Shown in pieces: positions 35,412-49,857 of a stretch of 64,000 nt of DNA. This stretch comes from Datnioides undecimradiatus (Eukaryota > Chordata > Actinopteri > Lobotiformes > Datnioididae), in the NCBI GenBank assembly GCA_008933995.1, contig WARS01000050.1, forward strand, positions 5,210,574 through 5,274,573, given 5' to 3'. The notes under the pieces were generated by a model. It did not search any database and had not been told where the DNA came from. It saw only the letters and a list, made by a program, of their open reading frames with translations. A program made the translations under genes and the position numbers. Within the stretch, counting starts at the first letter, position 1; each line of letters begins with the position of its first letter.

Positions 35412-37528
35412 TGGCCGGGCTGCAGGTCCCTTTTGGCTGGCATGATAATACTGCTGGTTAAATATGACCCAGCTGGAAGGAACTGCCTGGCTCCCCCCCT
35501 TCTCTCCCTCTCTGTCTGAGAGAACACATGCTCCATTGTGCCCCTTTTGCCAGCCCTGATAACAGTCAGCAACGTGTGCATGCGCTCATGCAAGTGTGCA
35601 TTTCTGCATGCGCGCCTCGTCTTTCCTGTTAGGATGCAGCGGCTTTCTTCGATGCTTTAATCTTTGGCTACATTTTTCCACGTGGGCGTTGTTTATTTTC
35701 GCACCCCACACATTCCACCCTCCAGCTATGTTGCTGTGACAATGTTATTTTGTGTGTTTGCGCTTATGAGTGTGTATTAACGACGTGTTGCCATAGGCGT
35801 CAACATTATTTGCCTATACGTTGATTATTGAAAGAAATGCCACAGCCTGAGATGCGAGTGTCCCAACAGGCGCTGTCAGCATGGTATGGACGCACGTGTT
35901 GACTGATTTACGGTTGGGAATGTATGTTGGCAAATGCATTCACTTATATGTTTACTTGAACATCCAGTGATGTATTTACACACATGATTGTTTTGCTTTA
36001 CACATTTCTGCAGCAGGAGGCCATTGCAAGCCTTGAATGTGCACCATTATGGAAATGCAAGCTCCATTTTTCTATCCTTTTAAGGAAAGAACATTTGCCA
36101 TTCAGCCCAATAGAAACAACCTGAGATTGGGGGGAGGAGGGCTAAGCCTACAAACCTATCACAAGTGCTTTCCACTGCGTTTGGCTTGTCTGTAATGGCA
36201 GACAGTGTCGTCCTGCCCCGGACATTAGCCTAATGTATGGAGGCGAGTGGGATCGCTGAGCTCACCCATTTCCATTTTAATGGCGGCCATCTAGAGGTTA
36301 ATTCGGATATGATGCGGTCAAGGCACGCATATGCGCTGACACATCAAGAGACAAATAGTGGTGCTGAGAGGATCTATGGGGCGGAAGGGTTTATCTTCCC
36401 ACCAGGGAGGCAGTTACTGACGCACATACACATACATACAAAACATTTGGCTGTTTGAAGTTTACTCATGGGATAGGTTATATGTGATAGTGGATGGCTT
36501 TGTTACTGGATATGAGTATACCCCAAGGGATGCTTATTTGGTTGGAAATTATTCCATGTTTGCTCCACTGGGATGATCATTTTGTACAGATATAGCGCTT
36601 GATAGACCTCATGTATGAAGGCTTTACGGTTCCTTTTGAGAATAAAGAAAGAGCTGAACTCTGTATTTAAGCTTTGTAATGGGGAAGACTTGGAAGAGGC
36701 GGTGTATGCTCCTCAGTTTAATGGTTGAGTCCACGTTGTTTTGAGATTTCCGTAGATGTACTGTGCATATTATGGCTGCAAGTGGACCAATTGTGTAGTC
36801 ATTTTCTGTTGCGTTAGTGTGTTATTTCAATATTTCCCTGTTTCCAAGCTGCAGCGTCACACTCATCAGCACTGCCGTTAAACACACCGTGCCATCTTCA
36901 GAGATGCTGGACCTCCAAAGGACCTTTCTCAGACATCAAACAATAACTTTCACTCTCTTCATTTGTATTGATCATGCACAACACAAGACGCAAGGCACTT
37001 CTATTACTGACTGCAAGAACAGGATGGTCTCTTTGTCTTTTGTCCAAAGGCAAATTTGAATAGTAGATGAGGAGACCAGATCAAGGCTGGGAGGGATAAA
37101 GAAAAGCGAGTCCGGAAAGGAGATTTGCAGTTTTGTATTGCGAGTATTGTTTGTGTCTTTGTGGTATTATGTGAATGTGATGTTGGGATTATGTTCACCA
37201 AGATGAAATTTCCTCCCATTGAGAGGGATAATTGCATCCAAGCAGAGAAGTGACATGCAGATATGTGACACTACACTCACTCAGGCTATAGGGATTACAC
37301 GCATACACGTTCAGACAACCGATACCTCCATACATAGACGTGTGGGTGCACTTGTCTCACGCACACACACACACACACAAAAAATACACCCACACTTTGC
37401 CGAAGCATCCCTCCAAATAGACCTCTAGGATTCGCTAACAGTGCAGATAAAGTGTTATCTTGCTGTGAATGTCACGCTGGCTGTCTGTGACCTCAGCACA
37501 GAATGGCAACGAGATGCAGAAAATAGGT

Positions 37529-37548
37529 AAAAAAAAAAAAAAAAAAAA
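37529..37548 (+). repeat. A20 homopolymer
   Basis: Uninterrupted A run followed by about 300 bases of pyrimidine-rich DNA, which creates spurious open frames. Confidence 0.85.
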
Positions 37549-38974
37549 GAAACTCTCCCCCTTTACTGTCTTCTTCCTCTTTCCAACTCATTTACTCCCA
37601 TTGGCTGTTCCTCTTCCCCTCATTGACCTTCTGACATGTTCTCTCTCGCCCACTTTCAATCCTCCTCCTTTGCCTTTCTGCTGCTATTTTGTATCCCCCT
37701 CCAGTTCGTCCCTCATCTCACCTTTGCTTCTATTATTCCTTCATGTTCCGTCTTCCAAATCTGTTTTTCTCATAGGTCTATACATTCAGTCAGCCAGTCA
37801 GTCCACCTTGTGTCTGTCTGCCCCCGCTCATTCACTCTCCTTTGGTCTCTCCCTGTCTCCTTCCTCCGCTCTGAGGGGCTGCCGCCCTGCCGGAGTACAG
37901 CACAGCGACCATCGATTCATCAAAGTGTCACGTCGCACTGCCGCAGCTCTGTGTGCCCGCCACTAAACAACTGCCCTGGCAAAGCAAACAAAAGCTCCTA
38001 CACACAAACACACACACACAAACACACACAGGTAGAACCTGGAGTGCTGCCCCAGCAAGGTCAAACCTATCCCTGTACACCTATTTGGCGGCGTACACAC
38101 CAGAGATGGTCAGTGCCAAGCGGATGCTGCCAGTGACACAGTGGGCTAAGCAGTGGACAACATATCTGTTGAACATCCACAGACATCAAGCATCGTTAAC
38201 AGCCCACTACAAGCCAATGCAAATAGTTCCTATAGGCACGCCGAGGGATAAAATAACCACTAGAACAAGTTTGCAATCTTCCTAATTGCTGAAGTGGCAT
38301 ATTTGCTGCTGGTTCACCTGAACTTATGCAACTTGAGAAAACATGACCTTCTACTTTGCCTGTGGTCTAGTCGAGCTGAAACAGCGTGGCCAGCAGTCTG
38401 TTTATGGGGTCTTTATGGCATGTCGGGGGGGTCAACCGCAGGATGGGCTCTCGCCTGCAGATTTACACTGAGGGGCTTCACAGTAGGTCAACAGCTCCCA
38501 GCAGCTAATTTCATAATGCACCCTGGGCAAGGCTTAAATAATTCAACCAAGCCCCGAGTGAAGGATGCACTTAATCAAAGGCTCTGGGTTTTCAAAGAAC
38601 AGAGAAGGTGGACTTACAGCATTCAGGCTTACCTCAACCGCGCTTGTATCTTTTCGTGGTTGTTACCAAGGAACGTGAAAATCAAACATGGATGACGTTG
38701 TAAAATCGGTCCCGTCCATTCTCAGCTGAGCTTTGACGACATCTGGTTTGGTCCAGTGTATTTTAAAAAAATTTTTTTCCCCAGCAAAGATAAAAATGTT
38801 TCTGGCCGCAGCCAAAAAAGCAGTCTCCCTAAAAGCACTATCTCGTGTCTTTTATCCCAGAATCCGTGCGTCATTATCGATTTAAGAGTCGGTCACTTGG
38901 CACAGGTGCTCGCACTTCAAAAACAGCATTTAGTGGAGCTCTGGCAGACTCACTAGACTTATTCTCTGTCATGA

Positions 38975-38998
38975 TTTTTTTTTTTTTTTTTTTTTTTT
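38975..38998 (+). repeat. T24 homopolymer
   Basis: Uninterrupted T run. Confidence 0.9.
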
Positions 38999-39993
38999 GC
39001 TTGACTTAATTTTACCCATGAAACACGACACGCCTGCCTTCCCTGCTTGATTGATCAACTGTCATATGTCAACACGTAAGGCGTGGTCTGGCCTGTTAAA
39101 ACACGTGCTCTCACACACATTCACAGTGATATGGGAGACTTGTCTGTTGACCCCCAAGAGTCACTGAATCATTTCTCTTCCGGCATTTTAGTTCAATCTT
39201 AAAGCCGATTAATTACAATTCAGTTGCCTTAACCTCCCTGGTATTGTTTTGTAATTCAGCCCAGATCCACAGATCCTTACTCGTTGCCTATGTGTAAGAG
39301 GTTCACAGTCCACCCTGACCCCTATCAAGCTCTGCCATCAGGCCGCTGTATGAGCCATTGATTGGCATTTGTCTGATGGAGGCCTCGTAATGAAGGGGAT
39401 GATGAGGAGATTATTGACCGGCCTGCGCGTATGAAAATCAGGTAGGAGAGGTGGATTTGGAGGTTTTACCTGGATATTAGTATTGACCCGATGGTAATTG
39501 GGAGGGTGGATGCTCACTTGCCGCACCCGTTTAAAGGCATTAATGAAAAATCAGATGGAGATGGCTCTCACTTTGTTCTCTTCTCTTTGCTACTGGTTAA
39601 AGATGAGGACTTGGCACTGTGCTCCTCGGTTATTTTCAGCCCTCTGTAAAGTATATAGGTCATATTTAGATCCTGCTAATCTCATTTTGCACTGTTTTAT
39701 TCACTGCGGCGTGTAGCTTTTCCCCAAGAATTCACTGCAACCCTTGCAGGTCACCGCCCGCAAACAAAGAGCTGAACTCGTGATGCAGCGTGATACACCT
39801 AACTAAAGTGTATTCAAGTGGCCAGGGTTCAAGTGCCCACACATTAGCGTCTTTTGGAAGAGGTCAAGCGCATATGAAGTGTTGAAAAGTGACGGGTGAG
39901 AGAGACTCCTGCCTGTTTTTTGGCGAGACAGGCCCCGGGGAGTCAACAGTGGCATGATGGATATACTGTGACTGGAGATGCTATTATCCTCCC

Positions 39994-40028
39994 GCTGCTG
40001 CTGCTGCTGCTGCTGATGCTGATGCTGA
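39994..40028 (+). repeat. CTG trinucleotide repeat
   Basis: About seven CTG units followed by CTGATG units, then a GA tract at 40088-40115. Confidence 0.8.
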
Positions 40029-42259
40029 AGCCATCCAGACAGTCTGGATCTTTACCTCCTGACACTATCTCCCCTTTTACCCTCCCCAGAGAGAGAGAGA
40101 GCGAGAGAGAGAGAGAAAAAAGAATGTGATACCGTTTTGCTGTGCTACCTGGAACAAAAAGCTAATATTGGTTTTGTTTGTTTGTCTGTGTGTCAGCTTG
40201 TCTTTTTCCAGAGGCATCTCCGAATTCATAAACACCCTGATGTGGCACGTCGCCCCTGAAATCTTAAACACCAGGCTCGATTAGTGCTGTGAAAACAAAC
40301 GCGGGGTTCGTTTGCCTGGCTAACAAGGGATTATCCATGTCCGTGCTTAATTTTATGTCATTTCTCCTCTCTTTCTCTCTGTTTCTTTAAAAAAAAAATT
40401 AAAAAATCGGCTTTTATTTATCTCGGTTGTGAGTAAGACTTAGAGGAATGACAATTCTGCCTTTTTTCTGTTGTCTTCATGCTTGGTACCTTATTACCTG
40501 TAAATCCCTGTAGATTTTTATTTTTTACATTTCTTTTTTTTTCAAACGTGAACCACGTTTCAGAGCGAGTATTTGGACATATTTTCCTTTTCAAGCTTTG
40601 GGATTGTTCTAGCATCAGAGGAAGTAGCGCAGAATCTGTATGTTTCACAAGCATTCAATACGGGATACACATCGCCCCAGGAGGGATTTGACAAACCAGC
40701 CTTCACTTCAACATGTGTGCGAGGCTGCGGTGCATTGTGCTTAAGATTCCTGTTTTCTTTAATGGCACTTTTTTATTTTTAATACGCCCAGGTAGGGTAG
40801 GCTCATTCCGACGCAATGATTTATTCCACTGTTGTGAGCATACAGCATAAATGGACAAAACAAAACAAAAATCGTATCTACCGCCAGCACTGCATTGTTT
40901 GTGTTGTTGAATAATGTGGGTTATGCAGATAACAGATGTCCTCCAATTACACTCTCCTAATTACATTTTAATCAGGCTGCATTATGATTCAGGTTTGTGG
41001 CTGAAGCAAACAAAGAGAAAATACAGATCATTTGTATAAATAGCATGTATTCTTGCATGACATTCTAATTTAGTCCCCCTGTGAGGTTATTTATTTATTT
41101 ATGCAGGTTCCCTTTTGTGCAAGGAGAACTTATGTTAGGCTTCTTCTGCAAACGATAATTAATTCTGAAACGCCGCGTTCCTGCACTCTTAAGTTCAAAC
41201 GCGGCAACACATGAGGCTATTTATGGCGTGTGATTGTCCAGCGCGTTTGCGTTTTTCCTCTCCTGTCAGACTAACAGCTGACTGCTCACATGTAGCTGAC
41301 TGGAAGATAAAAACGCTTTAAAACGAACTTTACCGTGGACCTTTTCTTTCATTGGAGGAGCAAACCACTTAAATATCAATTCAAAGATCAAACGAGGGTG
41401 TTAGTATTAACTCCAGGGAGAAATCCACAAATGCACATGCCAATGCTAGATTGGACGTCGACACTGAAAACACACAGATCTATGCAGTATATAAGCGCAA
41501 TCACACATCAGACCACATTAGCCATTAATTACGGCTAAATCCCTAACATTGATTAAAAGTCTTAGCTGTGCACGGATCAGTCGAAGACAAGTCATTTAGC
41601 TCGGGGGGGGCTCAGAACATGCGCGCTCATAGCTCACACTCCCACACCATCGCAACGGATAGACGACAACACACGACAATTAAAATGAAAGACTGAAGGC
41701 CGCGTCTGAGTGGCTGCCGACGACAAAGCAAGATGAGTACAATTAATGGAGTGCTCAAGTGTGTCTCTCTCTTGGTGTGTGTTATCTCTCCTCTCCCCTC
41801 CTGTCCCCTCATCTTCTCCCCTCCGGCTATGTCGTGTATTAACGTGGGAACCTATTACTAATGCGGTGAAAGGGCCGGGGAGTGAACAAGCGTGTGGCGA
41901 TGGAGGTGGTAGAGGTGGGGATAGCTGAGACAGGGTGAGGCGTTTAGCACTGCTGTATTAATGTCTTCCGCTGCACGCTGGAGGTGATAATGGATGTTGC
42001 AGCACTCGATGCAAACTGTTTGACTGTGGGTGTGCATCTGTGAGTGAGTCTGTTGTAGATTTGTATACATTTCCATTTGTGTATCTTTTATTTTGGTTGT
42101 ATCCTCTTTTAATCCCCCCAAATCCTTTCTGCACTTAACTTTAGTTTCCATCTGAAACACATTAAAGAAGGGACCATACAAGCATGATACATAAATCACA
42201 AATTCATAGGCACCCAATTAACCTCATTCCTAACCAATATGCACCCACCCACATGTTAA

Positions 42260-42763
<504 letters not shown>

Positions 42764-43410
42764 TAGAGATGGCTTCGACTGTTTAATGTGCATGTACCGT
42801 ATGCATTGTTTGATTGCTGATGATGATATCAACAATTTGACATTTGAAGGATATTCCTAATTTGTTACTGTTACTAGTTAATGGATGCAGCAATGACAAA
42901 GGTAAGACTGTTAAACATTTAACAAGGTCGTATATATTTATAGATGCGGATATCATTGCTACAGGCAATAATGACACTGTTAACTCTCCCAGACTGGCCG
43001 TTTTAAATCATTAGACGCTCATGACAAAGACCTTTTTAAGCTTTCAGTTGCTGTGATTTCTATCTGGACTATTTTATCCGAGGGGGCGTTCTGTTTGATA
43101 GTGATCGCTAAGATCAAGAAGGCAAGAATCTAATCTACTGAAACTCATTCAGGTCCACATACTCGTGTAACTGGTAGCTCATATACATAGTACTCGTATT
43201 TCACAGATCTGGGAACACTGTGATGTTGATAAAAGTGGCCAAATATTATGGGCCAAGAAACAGGAATGCAGGTAGTTACATTTTAGGTTCATTCAGTTTT
43301 GGTTTAATCTCAATAATGATAATCTAGCTCTTGTTTACCACCCGTCTGTCATATCTCACACCATCAGATTTAGTTGTAGTGATGTTATTGTATAGAAATT
43401 GCAGCAGTGG

Positions 43411-43455
43411 GTACAGTGCCAGTAAAAAGTTGGCACCAAGCATTCAAATGAGATC
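43411..43455 (+). mobile_element. Tc1/mariner-like terminal repeat fragment
   Basis: TACAGTGCCAGTAAAAAGTT followed by GGCACCAAGCATTCAAATG resembles the ends of fish Tc1-like elements (TACAGTACCAGTCAAAAGTT type). No transposase frame and no partner end were found. Confidence 0.4.
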
Positions 43456-46084
43456 CAAGTTGTATTAAACTTGAAAATTTCTTTAATAGAGTTATTTGGA
43501 TTTAATGATATTGGTGAAAGTAGTGGTGCTGAAACTGGAAAAGTGGCAAAACTCTAATCAAGACTTTAAGCAGCGATGCATTTGGGGGCAGTCGAAGCAG
43601 ATCCTTCGGTGACTCATTCAAGACCGACTCTACGGCCACCGACTGCGCCCCGGGGTTATTCACTGGGGTTCTGGGCGCACTCTGTGCTTCAGAGCTACCA
43701 GCAAAATGAAATGAGGCTCACTTGGGTGTGAAGACTCAAACAAACAATTTCTGAATCAACAGTCTCATCCTCCCGCACGGCCGTCAACTTAACAGCCTCA
43801 GAGAGGGCTGCCATGTGCTAACATCACAAACTGAAATATTGGCTGACTGGTTTGCAGAGTTTCATGCTCGCTAAGTTTACACATTTTCAACCATTCGGGA
43901 TCTTAGAAATAAATACTGCTGGGCTGAAATGCCATCTACAGAGCCAGACTCCTGTTTGTCTAAGCGTCAATTATAAGATAGAGCCACAGAGCTAGAATTC
44001 ACTGATGCATTGTATTTGCATATATTTCGGGATATTATTGCTTGCAGTCTAATATCTATCAGACCTCTTGGCAGCGCCTCACTTACGGGCTAACTTAATT
44101 AGTGGCAATTTCTGCATCTGATCAGTAGAAGCTGCACCAAAGCTGCTTTTAATTCCTGTCACCTTCTGCTGTGAGCTTGGCCTTGCAAATAGTTTAAAGC
44201 ATATGTTATGCAAGCCCCCCCAGAGACAGATGAGAGAAATATTCTTAAGGGCTTTTGTTATTGACACTGTTTTGAGTCTCTGACGGCCTCTCTCTGTCGA
44301 AAATCGCCCCCTCCCTCACCTTTCCTCTGCCCTCCCCTCCCCTGCCTGCGTCTCTCATTCTGTGCCAGTGGTGCCTCCACTGCATCTCCCTGCAGGAAGC
44401 GAATGAAAGAGAGAAGAAAATCCATTATGGATTGGTGTTGCGCTGTTCTCCTCAGCCTTTCTCCTGTTTGGACCTCTGGGCTCTGTTGTATATTGATGCT
44501 CCAGAGGGATGGGGGAGTGGGAGCGTTCCACTCTCTCAGTCTAAGCGCTTTGAAAATAAGTGAGGGGAAAGAAAATGAATTTCAGAAAACGAAGGAAAAG
44601 AGGCAGGGGGGTTGGGGAAAGAGAGAAAAATACAGAAAGAAATGAGAGAGATGGAGAAGCAGTAGGCATGTTCAAGAGTTTGCAGGGGAACACAGATCTC
44701 CTTTAGATTCTGCTCGTGTTGTCTTTGACCAGAGTTCTTTTCTTTTTAAAGGAGGCATTTTGTAAAAGTGAGACTTCAAGCTTTATCTGTGAGCGAGCAT
44801 GGAAAGGCTGGGAATGGGCCAGGAGCGGCTCTCACCAGTCAACGGCAGGCTGTCAGGACAAGCATGGATGTTTACATTCGGCCACACCTACATCTCTCAC
44901 ACACTCACACACACATATTCATAAGAACATTTTCATACACGCACAAAGATGCGCGCCTGATAATTCAGCCCTCCCTTTGCTCCCATCTCCCGCTTGTGTC
45001 AAAAGTAATTTTCTCTCCATCTCTCTTGCTCCTCTCCCTCCAATTTCTCTCTGCCTCCCCTCATTTCCTGCTCACCTGTTTTTTTAATGTCTTATCTCTT
45101 ATGCCTGTTCTCCATTTTGTGTCCCGCATGCTGCGTTCACTGAATTTGATCAGGCTTTCATGTATACCATGCTATAGGTTGCGCTGCTCGGAGTACTTCC
45201 TTTAATCTCAAGTAGTCATCAAAAATGAATGTTTTGACTCGCCTCGCCTTCACACGATCACCTTTGATTTCGTCTTCAAAGCAGTCGCTTTTCTTTAGAT
45301 TTGTTTGTTTGTCCATTAATTTATTCATCGCTGTCACAGCAAAGCAGAGAAAATTATCAGGAGACTGGTGGCTTACAAATCAGTTCAGCTATATATATTT
45401 ATATATATATATGCTTGCGTGTGTGCGCACTTGTGTTTCTAAGTACATACACCTTGGCGTGTGTTTGTGAGTGTGTGCACTCCTGCCGCAGTTGCTTTAT
45501 GAGTCACAGTCTCTCCTTAGGAGATGCATATATGAGTCAGTCTGTTGCTGCAGCGCTCCATTAAACTGCTGATCCCAGCTGACACCTGGGAAGCCAGGAG
45601 AAGACTCGATGGATGTTTCAATTGTTTGAAATGGAAAAAAATGCGGTGATATGTGCTCCAAATTGCGAGCCCGAGCTGCAGTCGATATTTGATAGCTGTT
45701 AATTAAGCAGAGCATTAATTTCCAGAGATGGAGCAGTGATTAAGTGGTTAAGTGCATCTTGTGCCCTGAGTGTTGTGGAAGCTATCAATTACTTCACACA
45801 GGGAAAGGGTGAACTGCAGCGCTACTAACCTCAAGGTGAAATGTGACTAAAGTAGTTCAAACATCTATGTCAAAAAGGATCGCATCCGACTGTTTGAATG
45901 TAAATACGTTTTTATTTAATTTTGCAATTAGGTTTGGTTTCAAATGGCCACACAGATCAAACACACACTCTTGAGCATGGCTATGAAATTAAGCTAAATG
46001 AACTTATCTGGATCATTCAGAGAAGAACTACACTTAATGAACTGGATACAATAGGTTAATATAAGTTTCACAGTTACTGGCAGG

Positions 46085-46165
46085 TGAATTTAAATAACTT
46101 TGGACAGAACCAGGCTAGCTGTTTCCCTCTGCTTCCAGTCTTTATGCTAAGCTAGGCTAAAAACA
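46085..46165 (-). mobile_element. Fish foldback repeat, single arm fragment
   Basis: On the minus strand it reads TAGCATAAAGACTGGAAGC, then GGGAAACAGCTAGCCTGG and TTCTGTCCAAAG, a fragment of the same family as the copies at 16.5 and 32.1 kb. Confidence 0.6.
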
Positions 46166-46285
46166 CCTGCAACTTAACTCGAAAACAGACCAAAACATGT
46201 CAAATTGTTCCCTTGACTTAGCTGCTCAATACAATATTAAAATCAACTCGCCATTACTCTTTAATTATGACATCCTTAACCATTT

Positions 46286-46410
46286 TGTCCATCCATCCAT
46301 TTTCTATACAAGCTTTTTCCCTTCCAGGGCCACAAGGATGCTGGGGCCTATCCCAGCAGTCATTGGGAGGGAGGCGGGGTACACCCAGCACAGGTTGCCA
46401 GTCTGTCACT
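46286..46410 (-). repeat. Fish interspersed repeat, CCATCCATTTTCT/GGCGGGGTACACCC type
   Basis: Contains CCATCCATCCATTTTCTATA, GGGGCCTATCCCAGCAGTCA, GGCGGGGTACACCCAGCACA and GTTGCCAGTCTGTCACTGGG, the ordered words of a very common teleost element (reverse orientation). Degenerate. Confidence 0.7.
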
Positions 46411-46683
46411 GGGCTTACTCACCTTTTATTATTGTACAACTGTCATTTGATTGGATGTGTTTAAGCATGAACATGAACATGTGAATTGTTGAAGTCTATT
46501 AACTGGAGTACAGTTACTCAAAGGGACTCTGGGATTCATGTTTTCCTTTTCACAATACCCATGTCATTGCTTATTGCTTGTCCACAAGGAATGATTTGAC
46601 ACCTGCACAGCTCATGAGTGGGATGCTTGCAGCATCTGACTCTTAACCCTGTGAGGCAGGAGCGCGCTTGAACGCATGAGTTG

Positions 46684-46790
46684 GCAGGCTGCAAAGTGGT
46701 GCAACTGCATCACCTCACAGCAACAGTGCGACCTGGGAAAATGAGATTGTTACTGTGATGGATTGCCTGCATGAAGTTTCTGCAGGTTGA
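46684..46790 (+). repeat. Fish interspersed repeat, GTGGTGCA...CACCTCACAGCAA type
   Basis: AAGTGGTGCAACTGCATCAC, CTCACAGCAA and ATGAAGTTTCTGCAGG match, imperfectly, the head of the same common teleost element (GTGGTGCAGTGGTTAGCAC, CTCACAGCAAGAAGG, GGAGTTTGCATG). It is degenerate and in the opposite orientation to its neighbour. Confidence 0.5.
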
Positions 46791-47418
46791 TTTGACCACA
46801 CTAAAATTTATGGAAATTAGTGGCTGTCTGGGAGGCAGGAAATGACTATAACTGTGGCATCTTTTGAAAAATGGTGAGTAAAATAGTAAAATATTGCAAA
46901 ATCCACAGTGTGGTCCATAAAGGTCTGCCCCATCAAAACGGCTAGCATTAGCAATAGCTAATTACATTTTAATAATTCAGTAAAATGACCTGTTTAGTGA
47001 TTATCGGGTCATTTTTATACAGTAAAACTTATGTTATGGAATTTGCTCCCAGACACCAGTAACCCTAGAGTCCCGGGTGAAAGAGAGCCTGTGGTGCTGT
47101 AGCACAGTAGCCATGACTAAAGCAATAGCCAACTTGACCTTAAACGAGACACTGAACCTCTGCAAGCTCATTCACTGTCACTCTGCACGGCAGCGCGCAT
47201 TTCCTGCTTGTAAAAAGCAATCTTTCTTTCACTTTTGTGTCACATTTCACCTTGTAACTGCCAGTTGGGGAACACTGAGTACATTTCAGCTGAGGGAAAA
47301 GCTATTGGGGGGTGTGAAGGCATCTCTCTCCACATGCCTTCCTCTCGGTGATGGAGTGATGGAACGAGGGGACTTAAGGCCTGGCAGTCTGGCAGAGGCG
47401 GAGAAGTGGTGGAGAGAG

Positions 47419-47448
47419 AGGAGGAGGAGGAGGAGGAGGAGGAGGAGG
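47419..47448 (+). repeat. GAG trinucleotide repeat
   Basis: About ten GGA/GAG units. It makes a poly-Arg or poly-Glu spurious frame, not a gene. Confidence 0.8.
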
Positions 47449-47937
47449 CGTGGAAGGGACAGATTTTCAGCCTGCGGGCTCGATAGGACCTAAATAAGGA
47501 GCACTAGTGCATGGTGCTGGGAGTGGCATTAACACTACAGTCAGCCCTCAGTGCTTGGAGGTTGGGGTGTCACAATAAGAGTTTGTGTGTGTGTGTGTGT
47601 GTGTGCGTGTGCGTGGAGGAGACAGGCAGTTTATGTTTGTGTGTGTGCTCAGACTGTGCTTACAGCGGGGGATCGAGGCAGCCCGTCCCTGCAAGCTGAT
47701 TCAGTGTCAACAAAATCAAGGTTTATTGGAATACAGATAAAATGAACAGCACACTCACAAACACACACTCACTCACACACACACGCGCGCACACACACAC
47801 TGTTAAGCACAGTGTAAATTGCAGTGGGCTGGAAAACTGTTGGCCCTGTAATTTTTTCAGACACATAAGGTTTCAGAGATGTTTTTGCTTTTTGGCAAGC
47901 ACTTGAGAGTGCTTGTGCAATATATGCATGAGAGGGA

Positions 47938-47938
<1 letters not shown>

Positions 47939-47975
<37 letters not shown>
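47939..47975 (+). repeat. TA/CA microsatellite
   Basis: Short TA run passing into (CA)n. Confidence 0.85.
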
Positions 47976-47978
<3 letters not shown>

Positions 47979-49802
47979 CACACACAGATATATACGTGCT
48001 TTCATATTGCTTTTGCTTGTTTGCTTTATACAATCATGTCAGCATCATTTTAATGCAGTGCTACCTCAGGGATCGAAGGCCATGGGCGTTCAGCGGTGGT
48101 TTGCAGCCTTGGCCTTTGTAGTACGTGCACAGATTTCTCTGGATTCACTGAAGCGGTAGAAGATCTAATGGATTTTGTGCATTAAGAACTGTCGCTCTTC
48201 AATCATAGGACTATTTTCCCATCCCATCCGTGCTCGTGAATGACTGAGCCTTCCCAGAAACCACAACCATGATACCATCAGCCGTTACCCACCAGCCTTT
48301 TTACCTGTGGGACGGTCCAAACAGGTGTTTTTTTGAAGACCATCCACATTTTCCATTTTCCCAGCTGTTCGTTGCTCCCTTTTCCAACTTTATTAAAACA
48401 TGTTGAAACATGTTACAAAGTTTCAGACGATTAAGAATCATTTCACACAGAGTCCCGCTTTTTTGGAATCACAGTTGGGAAAACCCGAGCATTTTACTTT
48501 CTGATTGGCTGATTTTTCCTTTAAGCAACTGAATGAAGACACTGAAATAGGGCTTGAATTGTATTCAGTCAATTGATAAGTCAATTGTTAGGAGGTTAGT
48601 TGAAAATAAACGAAATTCAAACAAAAGGGCCGGATATTATCTGGCTACACTTTCTGAAATGTTTGGATTTTCTCAGTTTTATATGATGTTAATTGATTCT
48701 AATTGGATCACAGACTGTTGCTTGAGCAAAACATGCAATTTGAAGATTTCACCTCAGGCTCTGGGGAAATTGAGATGGACACTATCTCATTTTATTATAA
48801 TACTAATACATTTTTATGATTTTAATACAGAAAATTTCATACAATCAATGAACAGTTAAATGCCTCCACTTGGAGGCAGCAGAGGAAGTTGTGTCCAGAA
48901 CACTGACATATCCAAACATCCAGCAGGTACGGCACAACATTAGCCTGTATTTGGGGCCGTGCTAATGTCTCCCTGAGAAATATAAGTCAACGTTCACTCT
49001 TTCTGATTTCCTGAAAAATGTTGGAAGAGCTCAGGTGTCACATTACACGTAATCATTTGATCCATTGCTAATATACAAACCTTGATTGTAGCTGCTTGAA
49101 CACTGATTTCGTAGGGTCTGTAACAGCTTCTTATCGTCCTGTTGACCCACTGCATTATTTTTCAATCATATTTCTTTTAAACGATACCAGCTGCTTACAT
49201 AAAAAGAGATCACTGCATATTACTTCTTATTCCAAAGCCCTTGTGTTTCACTTTAGAGCAGCGTTTATTTCGCATTTTATCACTTCTAAATGAAGTAAAG
49301 ATGGGCCTTATTATGCATTACAGTGATGAATGCTAGCATGGGTCTATCCGCTGCCCCTCTCAGCACTTGGTGTGTTAGGGTGCGCCCATGCCTCATGCGT
49401 ATGTGTGAGTTCAGAGCGGATGTCTGCAGGGTCACGGCGAGAGTGGGTGACGTACAATGGCGCTTCCTGCCTGAACACTTGCAACGGCGATAATTCTTCT
49501 CCAGTGAAGGCCTTGGCCATCAATCTCTCACAAGGCATACTTTGGAAAATAACTCCGCCGGCGCACACGCTTCCGATGTGGGTTTGCATACGGCACGTTC
49601 AGTCTTTTGTCTGTTCATCCCCCAGCTACACGTGCTTGTGTGTAAAACACGTGTGACATCTATGCAAAGAGTACATATCCAAATGACGAGGAGGAGGAGT
49701 GTTTGACTCGGTGTGTCAGTGTGAGAAATATGGCTTCAAGGCTGTGTGGTTTTATTTGTTTGTGGTGGTCATGATTGAGCATCTTATTTAACATTCAGCA
49801 TC

Positions 49803-49811
49803 CCCCCCCCC

Positions 49812-49853
<42 letters not shown>
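49803..49853 (+). repeat. C9 run and (CA)n microsatellite
   Basis: A run of nine C, then about twenty CA units, the longest CA tract in the window. Confidence 0.9.

Positions 49854-49857
<4 letters not shown>

Noticed and set aside
35868-35884. Possible third RE1 (GGCGCTGTC on the plus strand)
   Set aside because: Only one half matches; the other half is unrelated at the normal spacing.
37469-38136. Two overlapping plus frames of about 165 codons
   Set aside because: Both arise from an A run and a long pyrimidine-rich stretch; they are Ser/Leu/Pro-rich low complexity with no conserved pattern.
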